Shown here: piece by piece, positions 1 to 9,072 of the stretch | Layout: every line of letters begins with the position of its first letter | Numbering within the stretch: the first letter of the stretch is position 1 | Origin: Stentor coeruleus | Lineage: Eukaryota; Ciliophora; Heterotrichea; Heterotrichida; Stentoridae | Length of the DNA stretch: 43,260 nucleotides | Assembly: GCA_001970955.1 (NCBI GenBank) | Contig: MPUH01000612.1 | Location: 1 to 43,260 of the forward strand | Reading direction: 5' to 3' | Translations under genes and position numbers: made by a program | Notes under the pieces: model-generated | What the model was told of the DNA's origin: nothing | Database searches by the model: none | Seen by the model: the letters and a program-made list of their open reading frames with translations, nothing else

Positions 1-688
1 GTTGTATATATCTTTAAAAAGTTTGGTGGGTTTATTGGAATTTTATTTTAGTGTAATTGCATTTTAATCCTAATACCTAGAAAACTGAAGTTTTTAATTA
101 GCAAAAAGGAGGCTTGATATTTTGAATCGACATATTTTATATAATTTTTTTGTTTTAATCTTAAATATCTGCATTTCCTAATTCCAGCCTTGCCTTGATA
201 TGCGATAATTTCCTATTACAAATTATCAACAAGTCAAAACTCCGAATTATAAATATTTTCTTCACTTTCCATATCTTTTCAAAAAATATTTTATTTAAGC
301 CTATTAATACTCAAAAATATCAATCAATAAACCCTAGTTAATTATTATTATTAATCTTAATATTTTCCAAATGAAAGCTTTTATAAAAATTTCAATATAA
401 TTTTTATTTTTCAAATATCATTATCGTTATCATAATCAAATATTATACATCTATTAAACTTTATCATATAATTCTTCTTATTTCTAAACAATCATATTAT
501 TTTTTAGATTATAATATCGTTTGCTTTCTTTTTTGCATTTGAAAACTTATTAACCTCTCAATTCTATTAGTAAAAAATCATTTGAATTATTTAAAATTAT
601 TATATATATTATATTATAAAAATATTATTTCAATTATTTACAATTATTATATATTTTGTATTATAAAACTATTATCTTTAAACTTTTA
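1..688. other. intergenic, C-rich/G-poor 3' flank of the XK-like gene
   Basis: No reading frame or RNA gene is recognised. The segment is very AT-rich; from about 300 onward the + strand carries many C and few G, the composition seen on the left side of most genes in this window. It lies downstream of the minus-strand XK-like gene. Confidence 0.6.
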
Positions 689-1387
689 TTAGCTATCCTG
701 CTCAAACCAACTATTTTCATCAGCTCTTAGAGACCTGTTGATTTTACCATTAACTTTTATGAAACTAGGCATATTATCTTCTGAACGATTATTTGATATG
801 TTTTGTACTTCTTGAGCGGCGATTTGAGTTATTTTTTTATCATCTTCCTTTCTTCTTTCTTCATCTACAAGGCAGCAAAAGGATACTAATGTATAAACAG
901 AACTAAGTAAAGATGTTAAAATCGAGACGTAGGCTATTAATGCCCATTTTCCACTTAGTATATTGTTACAGCTTTGTAGAGCTATTTGGGGTATGCATTT
1001 AAAAATCAGGTCTACTGCTTTCCAGTTGTTATCAAGATATCTAATGTTGTAAAGTATTTCTTCGTTTTCTGGACTTTGAGCTTTTCCTTTCATACAACAA
1101 CAAACATAAACTCCAAAAAAATAAGCTGAAATCCCTGTAGGATAAGCTATAAGCATAAACAAATAATAAAAGAAATTGTGTAGTAAATCAGTCTTGGTTT
1201 TTGAGTTAAAAGCATTAAGGGTAAGAATTAATATAATAGCCATAGATGGCGCTATCATAGTCCCAATCATACCCCAAAAAAGGTATATATTGAAAAATTC
1301 AGTTGAAAATAGATAAAAAATATCTGATGCTATATCGAAAAACCTTAAAATTCCCTGGAAAAAGTACTTAGTTCCACGACAGAACAT
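689..1387 (-). CDS. XK-related-like multispanning membrane protein
   Basis: The 232-residue product is hydrophobic with several membrane segments. What recalls the XK/XKR family (PF09815; some members are phospholipid scramblases) is an early FDIASDI stretch (about residues 17-23), like the conserved D-x-x-SD at the start of XKR proteins, and a PQIALQ stretch (about 133-138) followed by serine-rich hydrophobic segments, like the family's P-Q-x-x-L-Q region. It is shorter than animal XKRs (usually 350-450 residues), so it is either a compact form or only a distant relative. The C-terminal 50 residues are charged and probably cytoplasmic. The ATG at 1387 directly precedes the first membrane segment and is followed upstream by a G-rich flank, so I take it as the start. 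Stop is TAA. A role in lipid scrambling is family knowledge only. Confidence 0.5.
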   Translation of the reverse strand: MFCRGTKYFFQGILRFFDIASDIFYLFSTEFFNIYLFWGMIGTMIAPSMAIILILTLNAFNSKTKTDLLHNFFYYLFMLIAYPTGISAYFFGVYVCCCMKGKAQSPENEEILYNIRYLDNNWKAVDLIFKCIPQIALQSCNNILSGKWALIAYVSILTSLLSSVYTLVSFCCLVDEERRKEDDKKITQIAAQEVQNISNNRSEDNMPSFIKVNGKINRSLRADENSWFEQDS

Positions 1388-2675
1388 ATTTTTTATTGGA
1401 ATGTATAAAACGTTTTATAGTAGTAAGTGTTGTGTAATGATAAAAAAAAAAGATTGCTATAGAGATGATGATGCTTATGTAATGTAAATCTTTAATAGCC
1501 TTCTAAATGTTATGAAATAAATTGAATGAATAAAGAGAAAAAAATTGATGCATTTTAGTGATAATAAAACAGAGAATGTCTAATTAATTTAGTATCAGAT
1601 TTTTAGGACAAGATATTATAGAGGAAAAATTATAGGAAAAGTATTCGGATTGAGAAATAAATGAAGTAATTGGAAAAAAAAAGATATTAATTAAGATAGA
1701 AATAAAAGATAGTACTGGTAGTATATTTTTGATGATAATTTTGAATATAAAAGCTTAATAGTCTGAATTTAAAGCATTCAAATGAAACTGAAAATAATAT
1801 TAAATGAGTGAATTAATATATATATTATTTTTTAGTATTAAAAGTAATTATTCGAGATGATACTAACAATTTTCTAGTTTATGTCTTTAGTTATGTCTAG
1901 TCGTAGTGTTTTTTTTTAATGTATAAGTAATTGTGTATTAATTAATAAAAAATATCAAATAGGAAACAATTTCAAGGTTCTGAATATGTTTAATGGGAAA
2001 ATATATACATAAATTGGTCTGTTTTAAAAAAAAATGTAAATAGATTTTAACAATATCGCTTATATCATTTAGAAACCTTAACTATCATTTACATAAATAT
2101 ACTATTATTTTTTAAAGCCCTTTGACAAATAAACCATATAATATTTTCTTAAGAGTTTAAACATTCAAAATAATCATAAAGTTCAATCACACCCAAACCA
2201 AAAAGTATAAATCAACTCTTTTATTATCATAAAACCTTAACATATTATAATTGAATTGTATAAAATAAAATATTTCCTTTCATAATAATATTTTACCCCT
2301 AAAAATAATATTCCAATTTCACAAATACAACATTCTCAAAATAATTCATAATTTCCTTTATCACATACATCAACAAACCTTATAAGAATTAAATTTTAAA
2401 AAAAAAATATCATTTAATCCTATACCAACACATCTCTTCCTAATTAGAAAAATCCATCTCCCTTTATCATCATCTATTTTCTATCCTCCTCACCATCCTA
2501 TACTATTTTTTACCATTTTCAGTAAACCCATACAAAGCCAATCCTAAACAAAGGCAAATTTTATTAAATAACAACAAACAAATAATAAAATTTCTTATAT
2601 ACTAAACTATAAAAACCAAGCAAAAAACCTTTGGTTTTTTGATATTTACAAAAACTTATTAAGTTAATGCGAGAA
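1388..2675. other. intergenic with a GC-skew switch near 2040
   Basis: No gene seen. From 1388 to about 2030 the + strand is G-rich and C-poor (for example 10 G to 2 C in 1501-1560). From about 2060 to 2675 it is C-rich and G-poor (2 G to 14 C in 2161-2220). The switch marks the boundary between the right flank of the XK-like gene and the left flank of the small CaaX gene. Confidence 0.6.
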
Positions 2676-3008
2676 TTAAAATGTAATGCAAGCACATCCT
2701 TTATTCTTGCTCTTTTTAACTTCTATAGGCTGATCTACATATATAATAGGTTCTACTTCAATGATCTCATATAATGGTTTCTTAACTTTATCAGGAAAGT
2801 TTACTTTTTTTATATTAGAACTTGATACTGTAGTTTTGCTTCTCCTTAGATCTTTTTTATCTTTTTTGCTATTCTCAGGTTTTGGACTGCGGAGGATAGA
2901 CTTAAGAGGCATTTTGATATTCAAACCAGAGTCATCACGAGTGTTAGAGAAGTCAACCTTTTTTTCTTCCATATTTTTATATATACTTTTTACGGTATTT
3001 ATGTTCAT
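2676..3008 (-). CDS. small CaaX protein with SILK/RVxF-like motifs (copy 1)
   Basis: A 110-residue, lysine-rich, probably disordered protein. It ends in CITF, a CaaX prenylation box; F at the last position favours geranylgeranyltransferase I in known systems. A further Cys at -6 could be palmitoylated. It carries KSILR (36-40), like the PP1-docking SILK motif, and KKVNF (67-71), like the RVxF PP1-docking motif, plus a second KKVDF (16-20). The order SILK then RVxF is that of known PP1 regulators such as inhibitor-2. The gene at 25399-25680 has the same order of elements and ends CIAF, so the two look like divergent paralogues. No enzymatic domain is visible. Stop is TAA. Function is inferred from short motifs only; a membrane-tethered PP1 adaptor is a hypothesis. 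Confidence 0.6.
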   Translation of the reverse strand: MNINTVKSIYKNMEEKKVDFSNTRDDSGLNIKMPLKSILRSPKPENSKKDKKDLRRSKTTVSSSNIKKVNFPDKVKKPLYEIIEVEPIIYVDQPIEVKKSKNKGCACITF

Positions 3009-3123
3009 GGCAAGCGATATTTTTTAATTTTTTTAAAAGATTGAAGAAAATAATGCTCTGATTAATCATTCCAAGTGTTACAACATCCCTTACTCTAAAA
3101 TAATTCTATTTATATATAGATCA

Positions 3124-4416
3124 TTAACACGTCTTTAAGCTACTCTGCACAAAATCCAAATTCCTGACATTATGAGTCTGGTAAGCCAGAAAATCTTCAT
3201 AATGCGACTCCAGTTTCGATTTACTCTGAGTCCTACAAACAACCGGCAACTCAAACGAAGACTCAAACTCTAAAAACGGATGATAAAAAGACACACTTCC
3301 ATAAATCTCTTCAATATTCTCAATCCCAACGGCTGCTCTTATAAAATCCTCATACAACTCTTGTACCGTCCCAGTACTTTCTAACCTAAATGGATCAGCC
3401 TCAACACTTTCATCTAATTCTTTTTCCCTATAATCGCTTTCTTGTGAATCCCCATTATAATATAATAATGCATAATTGCTTTCAAAGAAATATTTACTTA
3501 TCATCAAATATAACAAACCACATGCTAAATATTTTGGGGGGAATTTTATAGACCCAGGGTGTAAAAGAGACACATCAAGTATTTGCATAGTTTCTCTAAA
3601 TCTTCTATATGCTCTTTGATTAGCTTGTTTAAATAAAATCATACGTTCTTCAAACATAGATTTAACTTTACGTTTATCTGCATATTGATCAAGGTCTTTT
3701 AAGTTATTTCCTTGAACACAACCAAAATGAAAATCTATGAAAATATCCCATTGGGACATTAACCAACTGGTCCAATTACAAGGTGTTGCGGGGAAGATTT
3801 TAAAGTCAATGTTTTTTAGAAGATGTTTTTCCATTTGGATTATTAAACAGGTTGAGTATCCATTATCAGCAGAAGAAGCCCAATCTGTTAAAGTTGGTGG
3901 GAGGACTTCTTCTATTTTTGCAGCAAGATACATACAAGTTAACCCTATTAGTTGATATTCTTCTTTTTTTACCCCATAATTACGAGAAAGGTAACGATCA
4001 CAATAATTGATTGCTAGATGAAAAGTTTCTCTTTTTAGAGTGAGTTCAGAACATACTTCCATCATCCAATCATAAAGAATCATTCGCATATTTAATGTTA
4101 TATGAGGCTGCATTGTTTGCAAATAGTATGGATTTGCCATATACTCTAGTTCTTTTGCTTTTAAGCTTTGCATGTAAGAGTCATCAGAAAGTTGCCAGGT
4201 GGTCAGGGAATTTACGTCAGATAGAATTGGTTGGAAAGGTTCTTTTGAATAAAAGCTCGTTATTGGCATGTTAATAACTTCAATATCTTCTTCACAGTCA
4301 AGTGCATCAGGATATGTGGATTTGATAGAAATAGGAATAGATTTCTCTTTAATACCACAGATCTTCACAGAATCCTGCGTGTTGCTCGGATATAACGGTA
4401 AATGGGATTTTATCAT
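3124..4416 (-). CDS. cyclin, most like cyclin E
   Basis: The 430-residue protein has a cyclin box at about residues 85-215. The MRAIL-type helix reads NMRMILYDWMMEVC (109-122), followed by LKRETFHLA (127-134), YQLIGLTCMYLAAKIEE (154-170) and a PATPCNW stretch that starts the second cyclin fold. The wording around L-K-R-E-T-F and the K-I-E-E helix is closest to cyclin E of animals, which activates CDK2 at G1/S, but ciliate cyclins are diverse and a B-type cannot be excluded. No clear destruction box is visible in the first 80 residues. The second fold (about 220-340) is more divergent. Stop is TAA. The start at 4416 is the first ATG of the frame. Confidence 0.8.
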   Translation of the reverse strand: MIKSHLPLYPSNTQDSVKICGIKEKSIPISIKSTYPDALDCEEDIEVINMPITSFYSKEPFQPILSDVNSLTTWQLSDDSYMQSLKAKELEYMANPYYLQTMQPHITLNMRMILYDWMMEVCSELTLKRETFHLAINYCDRYLSRNYGVKKEEYQLIGLTCMYLAAKIEEVLPPTLTDWASSADNGYSTCLIIQMEKHLLKNIDFKIFPATPCNWTSWLMSQWDIFIDFHFGCVQGNNLKDLDQYADKRKVKSMFEERMILFKQANQRAYRRFRETMQILDVSLLHPGSIKFPPKYLACGLLYLMISKYFFESNYALLYYNGDSQESDYREKELDESVEADPFRLESTGTVQELYEDFIRAAVGIENIEEIYGSVSFYHPFLEFESSFELPVVCRTQSKSKLESHYEDFLAYQTHNVRNLDFVQSSLKTC

Positions 4417-4710
4417 TTATATTTAAATTTTGCCTACCACCACCTAAGAATTTGTTTGAATACTATTAATAAAATAGCCAGAAAGAGAAAAATTATAGGG
4501 ATAAACTTGAATAACTTTCTTATTAAAATCCTTTATCCTGACACTAACAGTCTTAGTCAAATCATGTTTTTTATATAAAAATGATTTTACTATTATCGTA
4601 TTTTATTACGCTGAGCTCAAGATCTTCATATCTTATATTTTAACTTCTTTAAACCCCTATCTTTGATTCGTCCATATATTAAAGTCAGTGGTTCCATATT
4701 TACTCTTATA

Positions 4711-5097
4711 ATGCTTAGAAGGCTTTTTGCTGAGTTGAAAGTGATTGAGGAAAGAAAAAGCTTTAAAATCTTTAAAATCCCAAGAAAAACACATAAACAA
4801 GAATTCATCAAGCTTGAAGAGTTCCAAACTAAGCCTGAGCCGATATGTGTGGCAAATAGGCCTTTTATTTTCAATAACCCTAAAGCTGGGGATAAGAAAT
4901 ATTTTTGGTGTACTTGCGGACTTAGTAGGAAACAGCCTTTTTGTGATTCTTCGCATATGCAGACAGCATTCAAGCCTTTGTCGTTTATAATACAAGAAGA
5001 TGTGAAACAGGTTGCTTTATGTTTGTGCAAAAAGAGTACAACTGCACCGTATTGCGATTTCAAGACCTGTGGGTGTGCTCAGGAAAGTAAGAAATAA
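4711..5097 (+). CDS. tandem CDGSH iron-sulfur protein (CISD3/MiNT-like)
   Basis: I start the protein at the ATG at 4711 (128 residues); the frame is open further upstream but has no ATG there. The N-terminus MLRRLFAELK is basic and hydrophobic, consistent with mitochondrial import. The first CDGSH motif is complete in its four ligands: C67, C69, C78 and H82 in CTCGLSRKQPFCDSSH, with the usual G after C-D replaced by S. The second has C104, C106 and C115 in CLCKKSTTAPYCD, but the position of the histidine ligand is T119, followed by C120. Two motifs in one chain match the mitochondrial CISD3 class, which binds 2Fe-2S clusters. The second site may be degenerate or use a different ligand. Confidence 0.8.
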   Translation: MLRRLFAELKVIEERKSFKIFKIPRKTHKQEFIKLEEFQTKPEPICVANRPFIFNNPKAGDKKYFWCTCGLSRKQPFCDSSHMQTAFKPLSFIIQEDVKQVALCLCKKSTTAPYCDFKTCGCAQESKK

Positions 5098-5364
5098 GTT
5101 TTTTTTTAATTAGTTGAAGATAATATATAGAACACTTAAATACTAGCACATACTATTTTTAAAAAACTTGTAAAGTGTTGTTTTTGAAAGAAAAAATTAT
5201 TATACTGCAAATAATTATAAATAACATTTAAAGCTTGGAAATAATAAAGTTCAGCTAAATGCATTTTTGTAATAAATTATTTTTCTATATGTCTTTTGTA
5301 TCAAAACTTCGAGTTTGGCTAGAATTTTTTTTTTTTTTGAAGGATTTAATGCATTTTATTCTAA
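5098..5364. other. intergenic
   Basis: AT-rich spacer between the CDGSH gene and the end of the minus-strand coding remnant, with a 12-14 nt T run near 5325. No gene is recognised. Confidence 0.5.
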
Positions 5365-5676
5365 TTACTTATTAAAGATACCCTTTGCGAATTGGCTTCT
5401 GTTTAGTTCTAAGACTTTTGAAGCAAGCCCTTGTCCAGGTTTCCCAACTGTTTTTAAGACTTTCATGACTTCTTTGCCAGTTTCTTCATTCATCCCTTTG
5501 CCTAATAGTTCAAGAACTGAGTCTCTTTTAGCTTCAATTTTTTTTTGTGACTGCGCAGGAGTTGGCTCAGATTGTTTTACTTTTGTCTCTTTAGTTTCTT
5601 GTTTGACCTGCTGTTTAATTTGAGGTTTTGTAGTTAGTTCATCAACTTGAGCTTTAACTTGAGCTTTTCCAGCTTA
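5365..5676 (-). pseudogene. coding remnant or 5'-unresolved gene, Lys/Gln-rich protein
   Basis: The minus strand is open for about 103 codons, from just after a TAA at 5676-5674 to the TAA at 5367-5365. Its product starts AGKAQVKAQVDEL, passes through a Lys/Gln/Thr-rich stretch and ends in a helical segment with GKEVMKVLKTVGKPGQGL and QFAKGIFNK. Codon use and low-complexity pattern look coding, and the + strand frame over the same bases is a poor protein. There is no ATG at its start. Upstream in the same frame the text ISKGQKLLKQF-stop-AGK reads naturally if that stop were Gln. Either a 5' exon is missed, or this is a decayed gene that lost its start and gained a nonsense codon. No family recognised. 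Confidence 0.45.
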
Positions 5677-5872
5677 AAATTGTTTAAGTAATTTTTGACC
5701 TTTTGATATTGTTTAAGATAATTTTAAACTTTAGGGATTTTTAAGAAAAAGTATTTCTATAATTTTTACATTTCTCTCCTTAAGGTAATTTTTTTTATAA
5801 CTTTTTGTTTTAAGTTATTATAAACTATAAAGAATTATAAATTTGTGGTTTTTAATAAGGTAAATAGGAGGG

Positions 5873-6880
5873 CTATAATATTTTTTGACTTTCTTCTAAA
5901 TGGAAATTCGTTTGGAACTTCTCTCTTTCTTTTTCCTTAATTTATTTACTTCTCTCCGTAATCTGCATTTCCAAATTCTTAACCTCCGTCCTCAAATTCT
6001 GATTCGCAACAGCTGGGGGTATTTTTTTCGGGTTTTTTTCAGTGATTTCAATTTCCTTTAATATATCCACATTTTCTTTACGAAGTTTTTCCATTTGATC
6101 AGCATAAAAAGTTCTTACAGCTTTAACCTCATTTGATTTACGAAGTATTTCTTTAACTTCTGAGTTTTCAATGCTATTTATAGTATCTTCAGTTTTTTTC
6201 TTTGTTTAATTAAGACATTTAGTAAGATTTTCTATCACAAGTTCTTTATCATGAACTTCTTCTTCGATTTCTTTTATACGTTTTTTAACACGATCTTCTA
6301 AACCTAAAGCTGTTGTGATTTTAGCATATTCAATTCGCATATTTTTACGATCTTCTTCTGATTTTATGATTGAGTTTTTAAGTTCGAGGTTTGCCCTTTC
6401 AGCTTGGATTTGCTTTTTGACTAGCTGGTAGAGTTTTGGGTTCAGGTTTTTGAGTTTCTCGATTTCTTTCATCATGTTAACTTCTTGCATTTTCTTTTCT
6501 CTAGCTTTATAAAGAGATAAAGTTAGATTGTCAATTTTTTGTTGTAAGGAAACTATTGTTTGACTTTTGGGGAGTTTTTATATGTAAATTTTTTTTTGAC
6601 TCCTATTTCGGAATTACTGAGGGAATTTAAGTTTAATCCATTCTTCTTCTATGTTTAAGCCGAGATGTGCTGAGTTAATTTCTGATATTTCAGCATGTAA
6701 ATTTTCTATTTCTTGATCTATTTCGTCAATGATTTCTTTTAATCCTTCGATGTCTTCAGCTTCTGAGCCAGAATCTCCACCTGGGATTAAGCTTAGCTCT
6801 GACCTTAATTTTCCAGCTTTGTTACGCATAGAATCGATTGTTAGGATATAGTCCTTAATTAGAACACTGCTATCATCCAT
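5873..6880 (-). pseudogene. coiled-coil gene with three in-frame TAA codons and one 15-nt intron
   Basis: From the ATG at 6880 one reading frame runs about 330 codons to a TAG at 5875-5873. It begins MDDSSVLIKDYILTIDSM and is Glu/Lys-rich throughout with heptad-like coiled-coil text. A first in-frame TAA lies inside a GT...TAG intron of 15 nt (6603-6617), so it is removed by splicing. Three more TAA codons remain at 6580-6578, 6208-6206 and 5944-5942, with no frameshift, TAG or TGA between them. Each would restore Gln by a single T-to-C change. The frame otherwise has about 15 normal CAA/CAG Gln codons, so a wholesale Gln reassignment is unlikely. Most economical reading: a recently inactivated coiled-coil gene. 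Readthrough or context-dependent decoding is the alternative. Confidence 0.6.
6603..6617 (-). other. 15-nt spliceosomal intron
   Basis: On the minus strand the sequence is GTAATTCCGAAATAG. It starts GTAA, ends TAG, contains the in-frame TAA that would otherwise end the first exon after FPQ, and its removal keeps the downstream coiled-coil frame. The length equals the 15-nt introns known from heterotrich ciliates. Confidence 0.75.
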
Positions 6881-7439
6881 TTTATTGTAAAATATTTAAG
6901 TTATTAATGACTAGTCAACATAGTTTTGGTCTTTGAGGCTTTTGATTTATGGCTTTTAAAAGTAAAAAGTTTGGGAAATTTGATGTTTTATAGAGTTGTT
7001 GATTGATTTTTATGTAAATTAGATTGGAAGCTGAGGCTTTAATAAACTGAAAAAACACTACTGTAAATTGTAAGATTATAGAATTGTAATTGGTATAATC
7101 TTTTCAGCTTGTGGGAAGATATTATATTATAGCAATCATTTCATATAATTACAATAAAAAACTAACTTTTACTCACAAATTAAACTAAAATTTTAATGCT
7201 CTTTTAAAGAACAAATTAAGCATATTCTAATATCCATACTTAAATATTTAAACTAAAAAACTTTTTTAAAGAAAACCTCCATCATATTCTCAAAACTCAA
7301 CAACATTAGCTTACTCAATATTCTCCTTTCAGTAACATTATATTCCTATATCTAAATCTTCATCACAAACTCAACTTTTCTTCTATTCTCAACCTAAAAT
7401 CTCTTAATCTTAATCATCCCCAAAGTTTTTATGTTTCTA
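6881..7439. other. intergenic: G-rich right flank then C-rich left flank
   Basis: No gene seen. 6881-7130 is relatively G-rich on the + strand; from about 7190 to 7430 it is strongly C-rich and G-poor (1 G to 16 C in 7321-7380). This is the same order of flanks found between intact genes. Confidence 0.6.
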
Positions 7440-8560
7440 AACTTATTATTGTGGATAATTATTACAATTATCTTGATTCGATCTATCTAAAATACCTCTT
7501 AAACGCATCAATTATAAAGTTAAAAAATATTACAATCCAAATAAATCCTGTTATTAAAACTAAAATAAATTTCCTATAACCTTTATCCTAGTCTTAGTAA
7601 GTTTATTCAAGCTATTCACCCAATCAAATTTCTGATTATTACTAAAATTTTTTTTATATCTTGGGTTAATTTCCATAGTATTTAATATTCTTATTAATTT
7701 TATCTCATAAACTACATATGAGAAAGTTTGATTACTTACAACTATTGACTTTGTTTTAGATAATTTTTTAGACCAATTTTGTATATTTTTTAATTAAATA
7801 TATGCTTTTAAGGATCTTTTTAGCCTAATGATATATTTTTTTGTGTGTATACTGTCCCTATTAAGTCTTTATACAATCGGGCAACTTCTTGCTAAAAGCT
7901 CAAATTGGATTTTTTATAGGTTCGATTCTTATATGTAAACATTCTCTTATATAGCTTTTCTTAGTCGATTTCTTCATAAAAGCCTTCTGGATCCTCTTTA
8001 TCACTTGGGTCTTCTGTATATTTGCCATTTAATTACCTCAAAGTTTTGGGCATTTCAGTTTTTTTTTATAAACCCTAGTTTGTATGAATTTCAAACCTTC
8101 ATCTCAACAACTTTCTTAAAAAGATTACAATTCGATGTTCTCGACCCTTCTTCTTAGATCTCTGAAAAGTGCATTTAGGTTTTTTTACTAATAAAATCTG
8201 TTAGATCAGTGCCTATTTTAATAAGAAATTTGTTTATCCAATATTCAAGAGTTTGATTTGATATCTTAGATTTTATATCAAAGAGAAATTTCTTATATAC
8301 TTTATTCGAATTAGATGTACTTATTAACTTTGATTTTCAAGTCATTTCCTATGTCTTCACATGATTTATTATTAAGAAGGAGCAGTCTATATATGCATAG
8401 TTTTTCTAGTTCAAATATTAATATTTGCTTACTAAACTAACTATGATTTATTATAATTACTGTTAATCCTAATATCTTAAGTTCTTATACAAAAGTTACA
8501 ATATAATAAAATTAGATTATGATTTTAATATAAAAACAACTACTATTACAACAATAGAAT
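7440..8560 (-). pseudogene. heavily decayed gene relic
   Basis: The minus strand holds protein-like fragments in more than one frame, separated by many stops. One frame is open for about 53 codons (8336-8178) and reads like SNKVYKKFLFDIKSK ... LEYWINKFLIKIGTD. A second frame gives QRSKKKGREHRIVIFLRK (about 8160-8102), then NGKYTEDPSDKEDPEGFYEE (about 8029-7970), EKLYKRMFTYKNRTYKKSN (7960-7904) and QEVARLYKDLIGTVYTQ. The stretch has higher GC and balanced strands compared with true spacer. It is bracketed by a C-rich left flank (7190-7430) and a G-rich right flank (8580-8720), as intact genes are. I therefore call it a dead gene. The family is not recognised. Confidence 0.45.
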
Positions 8561-9072
8561 CATCAAAAGACTTTAAATTTAAATTGTTATAAGCTTAATT
8601 AGCCTGAGAGTAAAGTATTTAGGAATAGTTTTAGACTTCTGGGAATAAGATTGAGTGTTAGGCTAAAGGATATAGTTGGATCTTGGATATATATTTGGGT
8701 ATTTTTTTTACTGTTGAAAATATGCTATTATGTTTAGATCTCTAAAGATTAATCATAACTTGTATATACAAACCATACCAATACTAGTTATTTATCTACA
8801 ACTCATAAACTTTATCCTTAAATCCAAAAAAATATCCATCCCATATCCTATTATCTTACTTCAATACACAAAACCAAAATTCCATTTAATTATTAATAAA
8901 CAAAACTCTTCCATATACTCTAGCATCCATACCTCAATTTTCCAATCAAAAAAGTTCAAAATCTTTTTCTTAATCCATCCTTCTAACAAAAGCCTATCTT
9001 CGACCCCCAATCCAAATTAATTCATAATATATTTACCCAATATCAATAACTACTTTAATTTTAAAATAAAAT
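8561..9072. other. intergenic: G-rich then C-rich 5' flank of the PKG-like gene
   Basis: 8580-8720 is G-rich on the + strand (19 G to 2 C in 8641-8700). From about 8745 to 9072 it becomes C-rich and G-poor, leading into the ATG at 9073. A 96-codon open frame at 8730-9020 falls in this skewed flank and is not counted as a gene. Confidence 0.6.

Noticed and set aside
331-340. Scattered AACCCTA motifs (also near 8071, 17380, 40370)
   Set aside because: Single copies, never in arrays, so not telomeric repeats.
4626-5063. Minus-strand open frames over the CDGSH gene
   Set aside because: The + frame contains an unmistakable CDGSH motif; the antisense frames are shadows.
5315-5623. 102-codon open frame on the + strand
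   Set aside because: It is the antisense shadow of the Lys/Gln-rich minus-strand frame at 5365-5676, which has far better coding character.
7850-7945. tRNA-like T-arm text GGTTCGATTC
   Set aside because: A 5-bp T-stem can form, but no matching acceptor strand, D-arm or anticodon arm is found at the right distance.
7440-8560. Locus using UAR=Gln and UGA=Trp, as in Condylostoma
   Set aside because: In-frame stops occur at about the random rate, fragments change frame, and intact neighbours use all three codons as stops. A decayed gene is simpler.
8730-9020. 96-codon open frame before the PKG-like gene
   Set aside because: It lies in the C-rich/G-poor flank where stops are depleted by composition; the product is a low-complexity Ile/Lys/Ser/Pro string with no domain.
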